A DNA stretch of 64,000 nt from contig CAVUOA010000009.1 of the NCBI GenBank assembly GCA_963742955.1, positions 744,001 through 808,000 on the forward strand, read 5' to 3'. A program made the translations under genes and the position numbers. This document shows, one piece after another, positions 1-8,638 of the stretch. This DNA comes from CAVUOA01 sp963742955 (GTDB taxonomy: Bacteria > Bacteroidota > Ignavibacteria > Tepidaquicellales > OLB5). The notes under the pieces were generated by a model. That model had not been told where the DNA came from. It did no database searches and saw nothing but the letters and a program-made list of their open reading frames with translations. The stretch's first letter is position 1. Each line of letters begins with the position of its first letter.

Positions 1-1
1 A

Positions 2-268
2 GTCGGATTGGGTTATGTTAATACAAGAGCATTAGGCTGGGATACTAAACCCGAGGCAACAAAATATCCTCCGCAATGCGGCTATAAATTTTCTGAAAAC
101 TGCTTCGGGCATACCGGATATACAGGGACTTCGGTTTGGTGCGATAAAGATAAAAATCTTATAATAATTCTTCTAACAAACAGAGTTTATCCTAAACGCG
201 GAAATGAAGAAATAAGAAATGTCAGGCCAAAAGTTCATGACGAAGTCTGTAAGATTCTTGGGTATTAG
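2..268 (+). CDS. Serine hydrolase, beta-lactamase family (C-terminal part, cut by window edge)
   Basis: The frame is open to the first base, so the true start lies outside the window; the TTG at 8 should not be taken as the start. About 88 C-terminal residues remain. They contain GHTGYTGTSVW, which fits the third conserved box (K/H-T-G) of class C beta-lactamase/penicillin-binding-protein-like hydrolases, followed by a beta-strand LIIILLTNRVYP and an RPKVHDEV tail, as in Bacteroidota serine hydrolases of this family. The catalytic SxxK and YxN boxes would be upstream and cannot be seen. Such proteins are usually secreted and act on peptidoglycan or other amide/ester substrates; the substrate here is unknown. 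Confidence 0.75.
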   Translation, partial: VGLGYVNTRALGWDTKPEATKYPPQCGYKFSENCFGHTGYTGTSVWCDKDKNLIIILLTNRVYPKRGNEEIRNVRPKVHDEVCKILGY

Positions 269-358
269 AATTACAATTTGACATTGAGTACACATTTGAA
301 TTTTGGAATATTGATATAATTATTTGACCTATATATAAAAACTAAATATAAAACCATA

Positions 359-1903
359 ATGAAACCCTTTAAGAACGAACCATTAACAGATTTTACTAAA
401 AGTAAAAATAAAAAAGACTTTCAAAGTGCGTTAAAGAAAGTCGAATCACAATTCGGAAAAGAATATGATATAATTATTAACGGTGAAAGATTCAAAACCG
501 AAGATAAACTAAAATCGATTAACCCATCGAACTTTACAGATGTTGTTGGCGTATTCCAGAAAGCAACTCCCGAAATGGCAAATAATGCCGTTCATGCTGC
601 ATTTGAAAAATTTGAGTCATGGAAAAAAGTCCCGGCAGAAAAAAGAGTTAAATTTCTTTTCAAAGCCGCTGAAATTATGAGGAAAAGGAAGCATGAATTT
701 TCCGCATGGATGGTATTTGAAGAAGGTAAAAACTGGGCGGAGGCCGATGGAGACGTAGCAGAAGCCATTGATTTCATGGAATTTTACGGCAGGGAAATGC
801 TAAGATATGCAAACGGACAAAAGCTGGTTAAAATAAAAGGTGAAGATAATGTTCAGGAATATATTCCTCTTGGAGTTGGGGTTGTAATTCCCCCGTGGAA
901 TTTCCCGCTTGCAATCCTGGTTGGAATGACAACTGCAGCAATTGTAACAGGAAACACGGTTGTCCTCAAACCATCAAGCGACTCCCCTGCTGTAGCGGCT
1001 CAATTTGTGGCGTTAATGGAAGAAATCGGACTGCCGGCAGGTGTACTGAATTTTGTTACAGGTTCCGGCGGCACTATCGGTGATATACTTGTCCAGCACC
1101 CGCTTACAAGATTTATTTCATTCACCGGTTCAAAGGAAGTCGGATTAAGAATAAATGAACTGGCTGCAAAACGCTCGGCCGGACAGAAATGGATTAAAAG
1201 AGTAGTTGCGGAAATGGGCGGAAAAGATTCTATAGTTGTTGATGATGAACTTCATTCACTTGATGATGCAGTTAACGGAGTTTTTGCTTCAGCATTTGGA
1301 TTCCAGGGGCAAAAATGTTCAGCCTGCTCCAGAGCAATAGTTGTCGAAAAGGTTTACGATAAGTTCCTTGAAAAGCTTGTCGAGAAAACTAAAAAAGTTA
1401 CTGTAGGTCCTACCAAAGAAAATCATTTCATGGGTCCTGTTATTAATGAAAAAGCACAGAACACAATTCTGAAATATATTAAAACAGGAGTGGCCGAAGG
1501 CGGCAGGCTTGTTTTCGGAGGGCAGAAAGGCGATGATGGGTATTTCATTGAACCTACAATTATTGCCGATGTTAAACCAATGGCAACCATATCGCAGGAA
1601 GAAATATTCGGTCCCGTTCTTGCTGTAATCAAAGCAAAGAACTTTGAAGAAGCTATGAAAATTGCTAACAATACCGAGTATGGATTAACCGGAGCAATTT
1701 ATTCAAAGAACAAGAAAAAGCTTAAACAGGGTGCAAAAGAATTCTTTGTCGGTAACCTCTACCTGAACAGAAAATGCACCGGCGCACTCGTTGGAGTACA
1801 CCCGTTTGGTGGATTTAACATGAGCGGTACTTGCTCGAAAGCCGGGGGATTTGAATACCTGCTGCTTTTCATGCAGACGAAAGTAACAAGCGAAAAGATA
1901 TAA
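359..1903 (+). CDS. pruA: L-glutamate gamma-semialdehyde dehydrogenase (1-pyrroline-5-carboxylate dehydrogenase)
   Basis: The 514-residue length and the long N-terminal arm fit the RocA/PruA type of aldehyde dehydrogenase, which oxidises glutamate semialdehyde from proline or arginine breakdown to glutamate with NAD+. Visible motifs are PPWNFPLAI (about 177-185), VLKPSSDSP, FTGSKEVG, the general-base glutamate in AEMGGKD (residue 285) and the nucleophilic cysteine in GQKCSACSR (Cys320), where the paired cysteines are typical of P5C dehydrogenases. No proline dehydrogenase gene is adjacent. The next gene, lhgO, starts 42 bp downstream, so the two may be co-transcribed. The start at the ATG gives the usual arm length. 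Confidence 0.93.
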   Translation: MKPFKNEPLTDFTKSKNKKDFQSALKKVESQFGKEYDIIINGERFKTEDKLKSINPSNFTDVVGVFQKATPEMANNAVHAAFEKFESWKKVPAEKRVKFLFKAAEIMRKRKHEFSAWMVFEEGKNWAEADGDVAEAIDFMEFYGREMLRYANGQKLVKIKGEDNVQEYIPLGVGVVIPPWNFPLAILVGMTTAAIVTGNTVVLKPSSDSPAVAAQFVALMEEIGLPAGVLNFVTGSGGTIGDILVQHPLTRFISFTGSKEVGLRINELAAKRSAGQKWIKRVVAEMGGKDSIVVDDELHSLDDAVNGVFASAFGFQGQKCSACSRAIVVEKVYDKFLEKLVEKTKKVTVGPTKENHFMGPVINEKAQNTILKYIKTGVAEGGRLVFGGQKGDDGYFIEPTIIADVKPMATISQEEIFGPVLAVIKAKNFEEAMKIANNTEYGLTGAIYSKNKKKLKQGAKEFFVGNLYLNRKCTGALVGVHPFGGFNMSGTCSKAGGFEYLLLFMQTKVTSEKI

Positions 1904-1945
1904 TTTACATTTTAATATAATCCGGGTACATGATATTTATTAACC

Positions 1946-3169
1946 ATGTACCTGATAAATTATAAGCCTTTGAAGACATACGATGTAATAATTGCAGGAG
2001 CAGGGATTGTCGGTTTAGCAGCCGCATTAAAATTGCTTGAGAAAAACAGCTCTTTGAAACTGCTAATACTGGAAAAAGAAAACGGTGTTTCAAAACATCA
2101 ATCGGGACATAACAGCGGCGTAATACATTCGGGTATTTATTATAAACCCGGCAGCCTTAAGGCTCTGAACTGCAGAAAAGGCTATCAAATGCTAATTGAG
2201 TTCTGCAAAAAAGAAAATATCCCATTTGATATCTGCGGGAAAATAATAGTTGCAGCTTCCGATAGCGAGCTGCAATATTTAGATAACCTTTACGAAAGAG
2301 GAATAGCTAACGGATTAACAGATATTAGAAAAATTTCACGTGAAGAGCTAAAAGAATTCGAACCGCACGCATATGGCATTAAGGCAATCCATGTTCCATA
2401 CACAGGAATTATTGATTATAAAGTCGTATGTGCAAAATATGCAGAGCTAATACAAAAATACGGAGGTGAAATTTCCTTTGGCGAAAAAGTTTCAGGTGTC
2501 AGGGCTTCCGGCGGTAATATGGAAATTGCCACAGAGAACAGTTCTTTTCAATCGAAAACGTTTGTCAACTGCTGCGGATTACAGTCAGATGAAGTAGCAA
2601 AACGAAGTTCGGGATACAGTCAGATTAGGATTGTTCCATTTAGGGGAGAATATTACAAGATAAAGAAGGAAAAACATTATCTTGTAAAATCGCTTATATA
2701 TCCTGTGCCGAATCCTGATTTCCCATTTCTCGGCGTGCACTTTACCAGGATGATTGAAGGTGGTGTTGAAGCCGGTCCCAATGCAGTTCTTTCGTTCAAA
2801 AAGGAGGGCTACAATAAAACCAGCTTTAGCTTAAAGGATACGTATAAAACTTTCGCATGGAGAGGTTTTCAGAAAGTAATGTTGAAATATTATAAAATAG
2901 GGTTAGGTGAGTTCTACCGCTCATACAGAAAGAAAGCATTTGTAAAAGCTTTGCAGAAGCTTCTGCCCGAAATTCAGGAAGGTGATTTAGAAAAAGGCGG
3001 GGCTGGCGTCAGAGCACAGGCTGTCGGCAGAGACGGGAGGCTTATAGACGATTTCATAATAGACGTTAAGGGGAAAATTATTAATGTGCTAAACGCACCT
3101 TCCCCTGCCGCAACATCATCGCTTTCAATAGGCGAAACTATTGCAGATGAAATTATAAAAAATATATAA
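1946..3169 (+). CDS. lhgO: L-2-hydroxyglutarate oxidase/dehydrogenase
   Basis: A 407-residue FAD-dependent oxidoreductase of the DAO family. The dinucleotide-binding fingerprint IIAGAGIVGLAAAL is near residues 15-28, and QSGHNSGVIHSGIYY is a hallmark of the LhgO group. Near the C-terminus GGAGVRAQAVGRDG and NAPSPAATSSLSIG close the FAD site. The family oxidises L-2-hydroxyglutarate to 2-oxoglutarate, passing electrons to quinone in Escherichia coli. Lying next to pruA, which makes glutamate, it suggests a small glutamate/2-oxoglutarate module. An internal methionine start is possible, but the chosen ATG keeps an unbroken N-terminal strand. Confidence 0.9.
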   Translation: MYLINYKPLKTYDVIIAGAGIVGLAAALKLLEKNSSLKLLILEKENGVSKHQSGHNSGVIHSGIYYKPGSLKALNCRKGYQMLIEFCKKENIPFDICGKIIVAASDSELQYLDNLYERGIANGLTDIRKISREELKEFEPHAYGIKAIHVPYTGIIDYKVVCAKYAELIQKYGGEISFGEKVSGVRASGGNMEIATENSSFQSKTFVNCCGLQSDEVAKRSSGYSQIRIVPFRGEYYKIKKEKHYLVKSLIYPVPNPDFPFLGVHFTRMIEGGVEAGPNAVLSFKKEGYNKTSFSLKDTYKTFAWRGFQKVMLKYYKIGLGEFYRSYRKKAFVKALQKLLPEIQEGDLEKGGAGVRAQAVGRDGRLIDDFIIDVKGKIINVLNAPSPAATSSLSIGETIADEIIKNI

Positions 3170-3177
3170 TATTATTA

Positions 3178-3465
3178 ATGAACAGGCTGAAAATATTAAT
3201 TGCATTTTTGATTTTGGTATCTGTTTTAAGCTGCAGTAAAATAAACAGGACTATTGAAGAGAAAGTCCTTGAACAGCAGAAAGAAACTATTCATAAAATA
3301 GATTCGGTCATGCAGAAAACTTACAGCGATTCACTTACTAAAGATCTTGACCGTCAGCTTAAGACGCTTGATTCCTTAAAAAACAGCTCGGATTCCTCAA
3401 TGAAGAAACTTGAAAAAAGTATGGAAAAATTAAACAAACCTGAGCAAAAGAAAAACAGGAAATAA
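3178..3465 (+). CDS. Small lipoprotein with charged helix
   Basis: A 95-residue protein with a hydrophobic signal (LKILIAFLILVSVLSC) ending in a lipobox LSC, so Cys19 should be lipidated. The rest is a low-complexity, highly charged helix rich in K, E, Q, D and S, probably coiled coil, with no recognised domain. Its start lies 9 bp after the lhgO stop, suggesting translation in the same transcript. The segment after the lipobox (IEEKVLEQQKET) resembles the same region of the next lipoprotein (VEEKVSEQTQKQ), so the two may share an origin. Function unknown. Confidence 0.75.
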   Translation: MNRLKILIAFLILVSVLSCSKINRTIEEKVLEQQKETIHKIDSVMQKTYSDSLTKDLDRQLKTLDSLKNSSDSSMKKLEKSMEKLNKPEQKKNRK

Positions 3466-3522
3466 CCTTATATGCAAAAGAAATCTGGTTTAACTGTATT
3501 ATAAAATTAAACATAATATAAC

Positions 3523-4206
3523 ATGAAAACAAAAATAAAATTCTTTTTAATACTGATTTTGATTGCAGGTTTAGCAGGCTGCGGCAAGAAATCAGACAAT
3601 AAAGTTGAAGAGAAAGTAAGCGAACAGACTCAGAAACAAACCGAAGAAGTTAACAAACAGACGCAGAAAGAAGATTCAATTAAATCTGCGGCAGATAAGG
3701 AAGCAAAAGTAAAAGAAGCGCTGGAAGAAGAAAATATTGTGAATGATACCGCCGGTCAATGGGCAACTGATGCAGAAGCCAGTACAACCTACGCCTCGGA
3801 CAAATCCGATAAAAATGCAGGCTGGTCACCATATAAAATGACGGGTAAGCCAGACGTTGATAATTACGGAGATAACGGCAACGCATGGGCTCCCCAGGAA
3901 GCAGACCACGGTGTTGAATGGGTTAAGCTGACCTTTGCTAAAGAAGTAAATGCAACTGCAGTAAAAGTCAGGCAGTCAATCGGTCCCGGTGCTATAATTA
4001 AAGTTGATTTGATAGACAATAAAGGCAAAAGCCACACCGTTTGGGAAGGCGTAGATAAAACTCAATACGAGCCTGACAAAATTAAATATTTTGTTGCAAC
4101 CTTCGATAAAACACCTTACAAAACCAAAACAGTTAAGATTACATTAGCAACAAATTCTGTTCCCGGTTGGAACGAAATAGATGCTGTCCAGTTAATCGGG
4201 GAATAA
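3523..4206 (+). CDS. Lipoprotein with coiled-coil linker and discoidin-like C-terminal domain
   Basis: A 227-residue protein. Residues 1-20 form a signal peptide with lipobox LAGC (Cys20). Residues 25-75 are a K/E/Q-rich helical linker, and residues about 80-227 look like a compact beta-sandwich of the galactose-binding/discoidin type (WATDAEASTTYASD early, then VEWVKLTFAKEVNATAVKVRQS, ending WNEIDAVQLIG). Such domains bind sugars or other surface ligands; the ligand here is not known. The layout suggests an outer-membrane-anchored module held away from the membrane by the linker. sucC follows after 25 bp. Confidence 0.7.
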   Translation: MKTKIKFFLILILIAGLAGCGKKSDNKVEEKVSEQTQKQTEEVNKQTQKEDSIKSAADKEAKVKEALEEENIVNDTAGQWATDAEASTTYASDKSDKNAGWSPYKMTGKPDVDNYGDNGNAWAPQEADHGVEWVKLTFAKEVNATAVKVRQSIGPGAIIKVDLIDNKGKSHTVWEGVDKTQYEPDKIKYFVATFDKTPYKTKTVKITLATNSVPGWNEIDAVQLIGE

Positions 4207-4231
4207 ATTTTTATAATATTATAAAGTTAAA

Positions 4232-5446
4232 ATGAAAATACACGAATATCAGGCAAAAGAAATATTAAAAAAGTACGGCGTGCCGATTCAGGACGGTATT
4301 GCTATTAAATCACTTGATCTGCTAGATAATGCGATTGCAACACTTCAGGCAAGGGGAATTAACCAGTTTGTAGTGAAATCACAAATACATGCAGGCGGAA
4401 GAGGCAAAGGAAAAATTTATAACCCCGCCAACAGGGACGAGCTAATCTTAGAAGGCGGAGTGAAGTTCTCCCCCACTGTTGACCACGTGAAAATCTACGC
4501 TCAGAAAATGCTGGGCAACCTGCTGGTAACTCACCAAACAGGACCGGAGGGAAAAATAGTCCAAACATTATTCATAACCGAAGGACTTGATTATGCCAAA
4601 GAGCTTTATCTTGGAATTCTTCTTGATAGAGCAGTCGGCAGGAATGTTATTATGGCTTCTACTGAAGGCGGAGTTGAAATCGAAAAAGTTGCCGCGGAAA
4701 CTCCCGAGAAAATTATCAAAGAATGGATTGACCCCACGGTTGGTTTCCAGACTTTTCAGGCCAGAAGGCTTGCATTCGCGCTGGGACTTGAAGGTGACGT
4801 GTTCAAAAACTTTGTCTCGTTCATAAAGCTGCTATACAGAGCTTATGAAGAAACAGATGCTTCGCTCGTTGAAATCAATCCGCTGGTTATTACAAACGAT
4901 AACCGGGTAGTTGCGCTCGATGCAAAATTCAATCTTGATGATAATGCAATTTACAGGCATAAAGATTATCCCGCTTTACGTGACCTGAATGAAGAAGACC
5001 CGCTCGAAGTTGAAGCATCAAAAAACAGCCTTAACTATATCAAGCTTGATGGAAATGTAGGCTGCATGGTTAACGGCGCAGGACTTGCAATGGCTACAAT
5101 GGATATAATCAAGCTTGCAGGCGGCGAACCGGCTAACTTCCTCGATGTCGGCGGCGGAGCCTCTGCTGAAACTGTTGAACAGGGGTTCAGAATTATTCTT
5201 TCGGATAAAAATGTTAAGGCATTGCTAGTAAATATATTCGGAGGTATAGTTAGATGTGACAGGGTTGCAGGAGGGATTATTGAAGCCGCAAAAAACATCA
5301 ATATTAATGTGCCGGTTGTTGTAAGGCTTGAAGGTACAAATGCCGTAGAAGCACAAAGGATGCTTGATGAATCGGGCTTGAATTTTGTTACAGCCAAAGG
5401 ATTCAGAGAGGCAGCCGAAAAAGTAACCCAAATATTGGCTAATTAA
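4232..5446 (+). CDS. sucC: Succinyl-CoA synthetase beta subunit (ADP-forming)
   Basis: A 404-residue ATP-grasp protein for the TCA-cycle step succinyl-CoA + ADP + phosphate to succinate + CoA + ATP. It starts MKIHEYQAKEILKKYGVP, typical of SucC, and shows AGGRGKGK in the ATP-grasp region, LVEINPLV, the phosphate-handling GGGAS loop and VNIFGGIVRCD. The length is slightly above the usual 385-400 residues. The alpha subunit gene sucD, often next door in proteobacteria, is not in the window. A strong hairpin terminator follows at once, so this is the end of a transcript. Confidence 0.95.
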   Translation: MKIHEYQAKEILKKYGVPIQDGIAIKSLDLLDNAIATLQARGINQFVVKSQIHAGGRGKGKIYNPANRDELILEGGVKFSPTVDHVKIYAQKMLGNLLVTHQTGPEGKIVQTLFITEGLDYAKELYLGILLDRAVGRNVIMASTEGGVEIEKVAAETPEKIIKEWIDPTVGFQTFQARRLAFALGLEGDVFKNFVSFIKLLYRAYEETDASLVEINPLVITNDNRVVALDAKFNLDDNAIYRHKDYPALRDLNEEDPLEVEASKNSLNYIKLDGNVGCMVNGAGLAMATMDIIKLAGGEPANFLDVGGGASAETVEQGFRIILSDKNVKALLVNIFGGIVRCDRVAGGIIEAAKNININVPVVVRLEGTNAVEAQRMLDESGLNFVTAKGFREAAEKVTQILAN

Positions 5447-5451
5447 TCTAT

Positions 5452-5486
5452 AAAATGCCATCTCCTTTATAAGAGATGGCATTTTT
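5452..5486 (+). terminator. Rho-independent terminator after sucC
   Basis: A 12-bp perfect stem (AAATGCCATCTC, 5453-5464, with its complement at 5473-5484) around an 8-nt loop, running into a T tract. It starts six bases after the sucC stop. Confidence 0.9.
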
Positions 5487-5606
5487 GTATAAGAACAGGT
5501 GAAACTCCAAATACATTGTAAAAAAACATAATTTATCGCAAGTTATGGATTATAAGGGAATTGCAGAAAATAATCCGGAATATTTAGATATAAAAATAAT
5601 AATAAG

Positions 5607-6371
5607 ATGTCACAGAAAAAATTTGTAGTTGCTAACTGGAAAATGAATAAGGGACTTGTTGAGTCACAAAAATTTATTGAAGAACTGAAGGATTATTTAG
5701 ATAAAAATAAAAATATCAATTGTGATATAGTTATATGTCCCCCGTTTACTTCGCTGGATATTGTCTATAAAGCCACAAAAGGAACCGATATTAAGTTAGG
5801 CGCACAAAACGTTTACTACGAAACCGGCGGTGCCTACACCGGAGAAATTTCATGCCTCATGCTAAAATCATGCGGCTGCAAGTATGTTATCGTTGGACAC
5901 TCCGAAAGAAGGCAGTATTTTGATGAAACTAATGAAATAGTAAACAAAAAATTGTTAAGAGCTCTTGACGAAGGATTAAAACCGATACTCTGCGTTGGTG
6001 AAACATTAGCAGAACATCAGGACCACCTAACCGAATCAATTATAGAAGAACAGCTTAAAATCTGCCTCAGCCATGTGAATAAGGAACAGTTAAACAAAGT
6101 TATTATTGCATACGAACCTGTATGGGCAATCGGAACAGGAAAAAATGCAACATCACACCAGGCTGAGTCTGTTCATAACTTCATAAGAAAAAGGATAAAG
6201 AAAATGTTCGATGATGAAAGCTCCGAGCATATTAAAATACTTTACGGCGGGAGTGTAACTCCCGATAATGCAAAAGAGCTTTTTGCCCCGGCAACCATAA
6301 ACGGAGGGCTCGTCGGCGGCGCTTCGCTGGACGAGAAAAAATTCATCAGCATTATTAATGCTGCGGGCTAG
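5607..6371 (+). CDS. tpiA: Triosephosphate isomerase
   Basis: A 254-residue TIM barrel interconverting dihydroxyacetone phosphate and glyceraldehyde 3-phosphate. Active-site pieces are NWKMNKG (Asn/Lys), GHSERR (catalytic His), AYEPVWAIGTGK (catalytic Glu and flexible loop 6) and YGGSVTPDN plus GGLVGGASL for phosphate binding. Length is normal. It begins a new unit after the sucC terminator; no ATTG-N20-TAnnTTTG promoter was found in the 120-bp gap. The thiolase gene follows after 32 bp. Confidence 0.97.
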   Translation: MSQKKFVVANWKMNKGLVESQKFIEELKDYLDKNKNINCDIVICPPFTSLDIVYKATKGTDIKLGAQNVYYETGGAYTGEISCLMLKSCGCKYVIVGHSERRQYFDETNEIVNKKLLRALDEGLKPILCVGETLAEHQDHLTESIIEEQLKICLSHVNKEQLNKVIIAYEPVWAIGTGKNATSHQAESVHNFIRKRIKKMFDDESSEHIKILYGGSVTPDNAKELFAPATINGGLVGGASLDEKKFISIINAAG

Positions 6372-6403
6372 AGTCTTGTAAAACTAACTTATATTAATCA
6401 AAA

Positions 6404-7582
6404 ATGAACGAAGTACTTATTATTTCGGGAGCCAGAACTCCTGTAGGCTCCTTTAACGGAGCATTATCATCTTTCACATCCCCTCAGCTCGGCTCGATTG
6501 CCCTCAAAGAGGCTGTAAAAAGAGCTAACGTTAAACCCGGAGATTTAAGCGAAGTTATCATGGGCTGTGTCCTCCAGGGAGGATTGGGACAGGCTCCTGC
6601 ACGCCAGGCATCTATTGGCGCAGGAATACCGGAATCTGTTCCCTGTATGACAATTAATAAAGTGTGCGGCTCCGGATTAAAATCAGTTATGCTTGGCACA
6701 CAAGCTATAATGACAGGGGACTCCGACATAGTTGCAGCAGGCGGTATGGAATCAATGACCAATGCCCCTTACTATCTCGATAAAGCCAGAAACGGCTACA
6801 GGATGGGTAACGGGAAAATTATTGACGGAATGATTCATGATGGATTTTGGGACCCCTACAGCAATATCCATATGGGTAATATCGGTGAAATCTGCGCCCG
6901 TGAATTAAAAATTACCCGCGAGCAGCAGGACCAATTCGCAAAAGAATCATACGAAAAAGCTTTGGATGCAATTAAAAACGGATACCTTAAAGACCAGATA
7001 GTACCCATTGAAATAAAAGACAGAAAAGGAAATGTCACAACAATCGAAGAAGATGAAGAACCTAAGAAATTAAATATTGAAAAAGGATTGAAACTAAAAC
7101 CTGCTTTTGATAAAGAAGGAACAATTACTGCCTTCAATGCCTCAAAAATAAATGACGGCGCTGCAGCAGTTGTAATTGCTTCAAAAGCTAAAGCTGATGA
7201 ATTAGGATTAAAACCAATGGCTAAAGTAGTTGCACAGGCGGTTTTTTCTCAGAAACCGGAATGGTTCACTACCGCACCCGCTTATGCAATTGATATTATA
7301 TGCAGGAAAGCCGGAATACCCAAAGAGAAAATTGACTTGTTTGAGGTCAACGAAGCCTTTGCAGTAGTAAGCTGTGCGGTAAACCAGATTGCAGGTCTCG
7401 ATAATTCCAAAGTAAACGTTACAGGCGGAGCAATTGCCTTCGGTCATCCAATCGGAATGTCAGGTACAAGACTTCTAGTGAACATGATGTATAATCTTCA
7501 AAGATTAAATAAAAAATACGGGCTTGTAACACTTTGCATCGGAGGCGGTGAAGCAGCAGCAGTGATTATTGAGAGAATTTAA
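6404..7582 (+). CDS. Acetyl-CoA C-acetyltransferase (thiolase)
   Basis: A 392-residue thiolase, the normal length. The nucleophilic cysteine lies in NKVCGSGLKSVM (about residue 88), the histidine in GHPIGMSGTR and the second cysteine in CIGGGEAAA near the C-terminus. It condenses two acetyl-CoA to acetoacetyl-CoA or runs in reverse in beta-oxidation. The next genes encode 3-hydroxybutyryl-CoA dehydrogenase and acyl-CoA dehydrogenase, so the three probably act in sequence on C4 acyl-CoAs. The crotonase needed between them is not in the window. Direction of flux cannot be told from sequence. Confidence 0.93.
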   Translation: MNEVLIISGARTPVGSFNGALSSFTSPQLGSIALKEAVKRANVKPGDLSEVIMGCVLQGGLGQAPARQASIGAGIPESVPCMTINKVCGSGLKSVMLGTQAIMTGDSDIVAAGGMESMTNAPYYLDKARNGYRMGNGKIIDGMIHDGFWDPYSNIHMGNIGEICARELKITREQQDQFAKESYEKALDAIKNGYLKDQIVPIEIKDRKGNVTTIEEDEEPKKLNIEKGLKLKPAFDKEGTITAFNASKINDGAAAVVIASKAKADELGLKPMAKVVAQAVFSQKPEWFTTAPAYAIDIICRKAGIPKEKIDLFEVNEAFAVVSCAVNQIAGLDNSKVNVTGGAIAFGHPIGMSGTRLLVNMMYNLQRLNKKYGLVTLCIGGGEAAAVIIERI

Positions 7583-7620
7583 TAATTAAGAATTTAAAAC
7601 AAATCAGGATAGAAAAATAA

Positions 7621-8475
7621 ATGCCAATAAAAAAAATATCTGTAATCGGTTCCGGCACAATGGGAAACGGAATCGCACATGTATTTGCCCTTCATGGGTA
7701 TAAAGTCTTCCTTATAGAGGTTAAAGACGAGTTCCTTCAAAAAGGGCTTAACACTATAAAAGCTAATCTGGAAAGACAGCTTAAAAAAGAAGCCATTACA
7801 AAAGAACAATTGGATAGTGCAATGGGCAATGTAGTTGGTTCACTCAGTTTAGAAGACGCTAAAGACTCGGATTTGGTTATTGAAGCTGCAACAGAAAATT
7901 ATGAAATCAAGAAAAAGATATTTGTTGAGCTTGATAAGAACTGCAAGCCCGATGCGATACTGGCTTCAAATACTTCGTCAATTTCAATTACTGAAATTGC
8001 TGCAAACACTAAACGCGCAGATAAAGTCATTGGCATGCATTTTATGAACCCTGTTCCTGTAATGAAGCTAATTGAAGTTATAAGAGGGCTTGCAACAAGC
8101 AATGAGACTTATAACGCAATTAAAGACCTCTCAGAAATGATTGAGAAGGTACCTGTTGAAGTTCAGGATTACCCCGGCTTTATTGCTAACAGAATACTGC
8201 TACCCATGCTTAACGAAGCTATGTACTGTGTTATGGAGGGTGTTGCCTCGGTTGAAGCAATTGATACAGTGATGAAGCTCGGTATGAATCATCCTATGGG
8301 TCCGTTAACACTCGCCGATTTTATAGGACTTGATGTGTGCCTTTCAATAATGGAAGTGCTGCATAACGGGCTTGGTGATACTAAATACAGACCCTGTCCC
8401 CTGCTCAAAAAAATGGTTGCAGCAGGTTACCTCGGAAGAAAGACCGGGAAAGGATTTTATGACTACAGCAAATGA
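7621..8475 (+). CDS. 3-hydroxybutyryl-CoA dehydrogenase
   Basis: A 284-residue two-domain 3-hydroxyacyl-CoA dehydrogenase of the short single-function type (Hbd/PaaH-like). The NAD-binding loop is GSGTMGNGIAHVFA (about residues 9-22), the catalytic histidine is in GMHFMNPVPVMKL (about 139-151), and NHPMGPLTLADFIGLD marks the C-terminal helical domain. It interconverts acetoacetyl-CoA and 3-hydroxybutyryl-CoA between the flanking thiolase and acyl-CoA dehydrogenase steps. It starts 38 bp after the thiolase stop and is followed by a repeat block before the next gene. Confidence 0.94.
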   Translation: MPIKKISVIGSGTMGNGIAHVFALHGYKVFLIEVKDEFLQKGLNTIKANLERQLKKEAITKEQLDSAMGNVVGSLSLEDAKDSDLVIEAATENYEIKKKIFVELDKNCKPDAILASNTSSISITEIAANTKRADKVIGMHFMNPVPVMKLIEVIRGLATSNETYNAIKDLSEMIEKVPVEVQDYPGFIANRILLPMLNEAMYCVMEGVASVEAIDTVMKLGMNHPMGPLTLADFIGLDVCLSIMEVLHNGLGDTKYRPCPLLKKMVAAGYLGRKTGKGFYDYSK

Positions 8476-8482
8476 TTTTCCC

Positions 8483-8568
8483 GTCATTGCGGGCGGAAGC
8501 GAAGCAAACTTTGTCATGCTGAACTTGTTTCAGCATCTAAAAAGACCCTGAAACAGGTTCAGGGTGAC
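8483..8568. repeat. Composite palindromic intergenic repeat
   Basis: Two perfect 8-bp hairpins lie side by side: ATGCTGAA/TTCAGCAT (8516-8523 with 8529-8536) and ACCCTGAA/TTCAGGGT (8545-8552 with 8558-8565). The outer ends read GTCATGCTGAAC and GTTCAGGGTGAC, so the block is itself a degenerate inverted repeat. It is preceded by GTCATTGCGGGCGGAAGCGAAG, related to the GTCATTGCGAG repeats at 61788 and 63730. Intergenic palindromes of this wording are, to my knowledge, common in many bacterial genomes; function is unknown. Confidence 0.75.
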
Positions 8569-8638
8569 AATATTCATTTGAACAAAACATAAAATATCAT
8601 AATTTAGACAATTATTTAATTTAAACATTAAGCTTATA

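Noticed and set aside
1423..1671. Minus-strand open frames opposite pruA and many other genes
   Set aside because: They are shadows of well-supported genes and lack start signals and family features.
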